Below, one piece after another: positions 7,024 through 8,560 of a stretch of DNA of 8,560 nucleotides. The translations under genes and the position numbers were made by a program. Source of the DNA: Candidatus Stahliibacteriota bacterium. GTDB taxonomy: Bacteria > Hydrothermota > Tepidihabitantia > SM23-42. Every line of letters begins with the position of its first letter. The first letter of the stretch is position 1. Location of the stretch: positions 1 to 8,560 of the forward strand of contig SOIY01000299.1 in the NCBI GenBank assembly GCA_004376785.1. Direction: 5' to 3'. Below the pieces are notes generated by a model. That model worked only from the letters and a program-made list of their open reading frames with translations, was not told the origin of the DNA and searched no databases.

Positions 7024-7658
7024 CTATTCTGCCAATCCTTTAAAAACCTCTCGATTCCTACATCGGTAAGGGGATGTTGAATTAATTGCTTAAAAACCTT
7101 GTACGGGATTGTAGCAATATGTACACCTGCCAGGGCTGCTTGCCTAACATGCTCCGGATGTCGAACCGATGCAAATATCATTTCACTATTAAAATCGTAA
7201 TTATTCAATATATCCATACCATCATACACAACATTCATTCCGGGATTACCGATATCATCGAGTCTGCCGAGGAATGGACTGATGAACGATGCACCAACCC
7301 TAGCCGCCAGAAGCACCTGATTAGGAGAAAAAACAAGAGTCATATTTACCCTTATCCGTTCTTTTGCTAAAACCTTTGTTGCTTTTAAACCATTAACTGT
7401 ACAGGGTATTTTTACAACAACATGCTCACTTATTTTACTCAAATCCCGTGCTTCTTTAATCATGCCATCCTTTTCTAAACTTATAACCTCACCACTTACT
7501 GGCCCTTTAACAATATCACAAATCTCCTTTAAAATTTTCTTATAATCACCTTTTTCTTTTGCCATCAAACTGGGGTTAGTGGTAACACCATCGAGCACTC
7601 CCCAATCAGCAATTTCTCTAATCTGTTCAACATTTGCTGTATCAAGATATAATTTCAT
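7020..7658 (-). CDS. tal: Transaldolase, TalC/MipB subfamily
   Basis: It transfers a dihydroxyacetone unit between sugar phosphates in the non-oxidative pentose phosphate pathway, in the cytoplasm. The 212 residues match the short single-domain TalC/FSA subfamily. The Schiff-base lysine is Lys83 in VVVKIPCT. LYLDTANVEQI (3-13), GVTTNPSL (24-31) and SPFLGRLDDIG (127-137) are subfamily blocks. Glu57 (GEVIS) and Phe129 (SPFLGR) stand where E. coli fructose-6-phosphate aldolase has Gln and Tyr, so transaldolase activity is more likely than free aldolase activity. A very strong ribosome binding site supports the start. The overlap with htrA shows the two are translated from one mRNA, although their functions are unrelated. 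Confidence 0.93.
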   Translation of the reverse strand: MKLYLDTANVEQIREIADWGVLDGVTTNPSLMAKEKGDYKKILKEICDIVKGPVSGEVISLEKDGMIKEARDLSKISEHVVVKIPCTVNGLKATKVLAKERIRVNMTLVFSPNQVLLAARVGASFISPFLGRLDDIGNPGMNVVYDGMDILNNYDFNSEMIFASVRHPEHVRQAALAGVHIATIPYKVFKQLIQHPLTDVGIERFLKDWQNR

Positions 7659-7662
7659 TAAA

Positions 7663-7670
7663 CCTCCTTT
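7663..7670 (-). promoter_or_regulatory. Ribosome binding site of the transaldolase gene
   Basis: AAAGGAGG lies 4 bases before the ATG at 7658. It is close to a full anti-Shine-Dalgarno complement and confirms the start. It contrasts with truA and the oxoamine synthase gene, which have no such site. Confidence 0.8.
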
Positions 7671-7764
7671 AACAAATGGTCAATGGGTAAAGGTTTAGAA
7701 ACTTGAATAAAGAATCCCGCATCTAAACCCAAGCCCTATGTTCCATCTTTTCCAGTATCCAAAT
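7671..7764 (-). other. Intergenic stretch between truA and tal with a short open tail, no clear gene
   Basis: No convincing promoter or terminator was found here. One minus-strand frame starting just past the truA stop encodes a short tail ending WKRWNIGLGFRCGILYSSF and a stop at about 7695. It has the aromatic/glycine alternation and terminal Phe of an outer-membrane barrel end, but it has no start and is cut off by a stop a few codons upstream. It could be a gene remnant or a degraded G-rich intergenic repeat of the TTTGGATTTGG kind. Confidence 0.3.
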
Positions 7765-8484
7765 CTAATATTTAACCTCTACCAAACACAATCCGTGTGA
7801 AGGTGCAAAATAAATATCTTTTATTTTACTATTAAAAACTTCCTTCACATTTCCAGGAGAAAATCTCCCCCGTCCTACATCGTGTATAAAACCCACAATT
7901 CCACGAACCATCTTTCTCAAGAATCTATTGCCTTCAATTTTTATTATAATATGTGAATTATCTTCTGTCAAGTTCATATTATAAATTGTGCAAACCGTAT
8001 TGTCTTTCCCATTATTAGCAGAAAATAATTTAAAATCATGTTCGCCTAATATGTATGGTATAACTTTTTTCATCTTGGTTACATTCAGTTTATGTTTTAC
8101 AAACCAATTGTATCTTAATTTTAGGGGTGATGGTTCTAATACTATATAATAGTGATATATTTTTGTTTTTGCAGAATACCTGCTATGGAAATCATTGTCT
8201 ACTACATCGATATCTTTAATATAGACATCATCTTCAGTCAATGAATTTATTCCTTTTTTTATCTGATGAAGTTTTAGATTGGATGAAGTATGGAAGTTTG
8301 CTACCTGACAAATTGCATGAACACCATGATCAGTCCTGCCTGCACCAATAATCCTTATCTTTGCATTTAACAATTGTTCTAAAGCATTCTCTATTTCACC
8401 CTGTACTGTTCTTGCGTTAGGTTGATACTGCCACCCATAGAAATCAGTACCATCATATTCAATAAATATCCTCAGATTTTGCAT
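7765..8484 (-). CDS. truA: tRNA pseudouridine(38-40) synthase TruA
   Basis: It isomerises uridines 38-40 in the anticodon arm of many tRNAs to pseudouridine, in the cytoplasm as a dimer. The 239 residues fit the family (about 240-270). The catalytic aspartate is Asp52 in GAGRTDHGVHA (47-57). RIFIEYDGTDFYGWQYQPNARTVQGE (about 5-30) is the family N-terminus, and NRFLRKMVRGIVG and APSHGLCLVEVKY are the conserved C-terminal blocks. The ATG at 8484 matches the family start. It has no Shine-Dalgarno site; instead TATAAT ends 8 bases before the ATG, suggesting a leaderless transcript. A 106-base gap separates it from the transaldolase. Confidence 0.96.
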   Translation of the reverse strand: MQNLRIFIEYDGTDFYGWQYQPNARTVQGEIENALEQLLNAKIRIIGAGRTDHGVHAICQVANFHTSSNLKLHQIKKGINSLTEDDVYIKDIDVVDNDFHSRYSAKTKIYHYYIVLEPSPLKLRYNWFVKHKLNVTKMKKVIPYILGEHDFKLFSANNGKDNTVCTIYNMNLTEDNSHIIIKIEGNRFLRKMVRGIVGFIHDVGRGRFSPGNVKEVFNSKIKDIYFAPSHGLCLVEVKY

Positions 8485-8491
8485 CGAACGA

Positions 8492-8519
8492 ATTATAACC
8501 TAAAAATCAAAAAAAGCAA
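8492..8519 (-). promoter_or_regulatory. Probable promoter of truA, leaderless layout
   Basis: A perfect TATAAT (8497-8492) is preceded by TTGCTT (8519-8514), with a 16-base spacer in a T-rich tract. Seven bases (TCGTTCG) separate the -10 box from the ATG, so transcription would start at the A of ATG or next to it. The -35 box matches the consensus only in part (TTG, then C). Confidence 0.6.
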
Positions 8520-8560
8520 GAACCGAAGCATGTTTTTCTGGTTTTTTTGGTTTCTTTAGT
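8500..8560 (-). CDS. Possible C-terminus of an upstream gene, partial, unidentified
   Basis: A frame open to the window edge encodes LKKPKKPEKHASVLAFFDF and ends with TAG at 8502-8500, 15 bases before truA. The Lys/Pro-rich composition follows from an A-rich DNA tract, so chance is a real possibility. Too little is visible to name a family. If real, the truA promoter overlaps the end of this gene. Confidence 0.25.
   Translation of the reverse strand, partial: LKKPKKPEKHASVLAFFDF

Noticed and set aside
8500..8550. Possible A-tract/T-tract terminator upstream of truA
   Set aside because: The stem would be mostly A-T with a mismatch, a bulge and a 13-base loop; it is too weak to call and overlaps the proposed promoter.

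Overview
The window is a gene-dense stretch of a low-GC bacterial chromosome. Every gene is on the minus strand, so transcription runs from high to low coordinates. The gene set is ordinary for a free-living anabolic bacterium. The membrane-anchored HtrA protease and the sphingolipid-like gene pair point to a diderm (Gram-negative-type) cell. The short intergenic repeats remind me of draft genomes from uncultured lineages such as candidate phylum WOR-3, but that placement is a guess and no marker here settles it.

In transcription order, the right-hand half holds: the tail of an unidentified reading frame entering from the window edge (ends at 8500); truA (tRNA pseudouridine synthase); a 106-base gap; a TalC-type transaldolase; htrA/degP, overlapping the transaldolase by ATGA; and purB, 12 bases after htrA. 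A 124-base nested palindromic element follows directly after the purB stop. The left-hand half then starts from a clear sigma70-like promoter and holds: an alpha-oxoamine synthase closest to serine palmitoyltransferase; a GNAT-fold acyltransferase overlapping it by ATGA; a leuC-like aconitase-family large subunit; and a leuD-like small subunit that overlaps leuC by one base and runs off the left edge almost complete.

The oxoamine synthase and the GNAT protein could make the first two steps of bacterial ceramide synthesis: condensation of an acyl thioester with an amino acid, then N-acylation. LeuC and LeuD form one hydro-lyase, 3-isopropylmalate dehydratase or a close relative.

The most interesting signals are not in the gene list. 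(1) The synthase promoter has its -10 box only 5 bases from the start codon, and truA shows the same layout with 7 bases, so both mRNAs may be leaderless, while neighbouring genes have strong Shine-Dalgarno sites. (2) A short GC-rich repeat built on AATCYGYGT supplies the first ~14 codons of leuD, and a relative of it forms the untranslated leader of leuC. (3) The palindromic element after purB has three nested complementary arm pairs and looks like a mobile or structural repeat. No tRNA, rRNA, CRISPR array, transposase or phage gene was seen.
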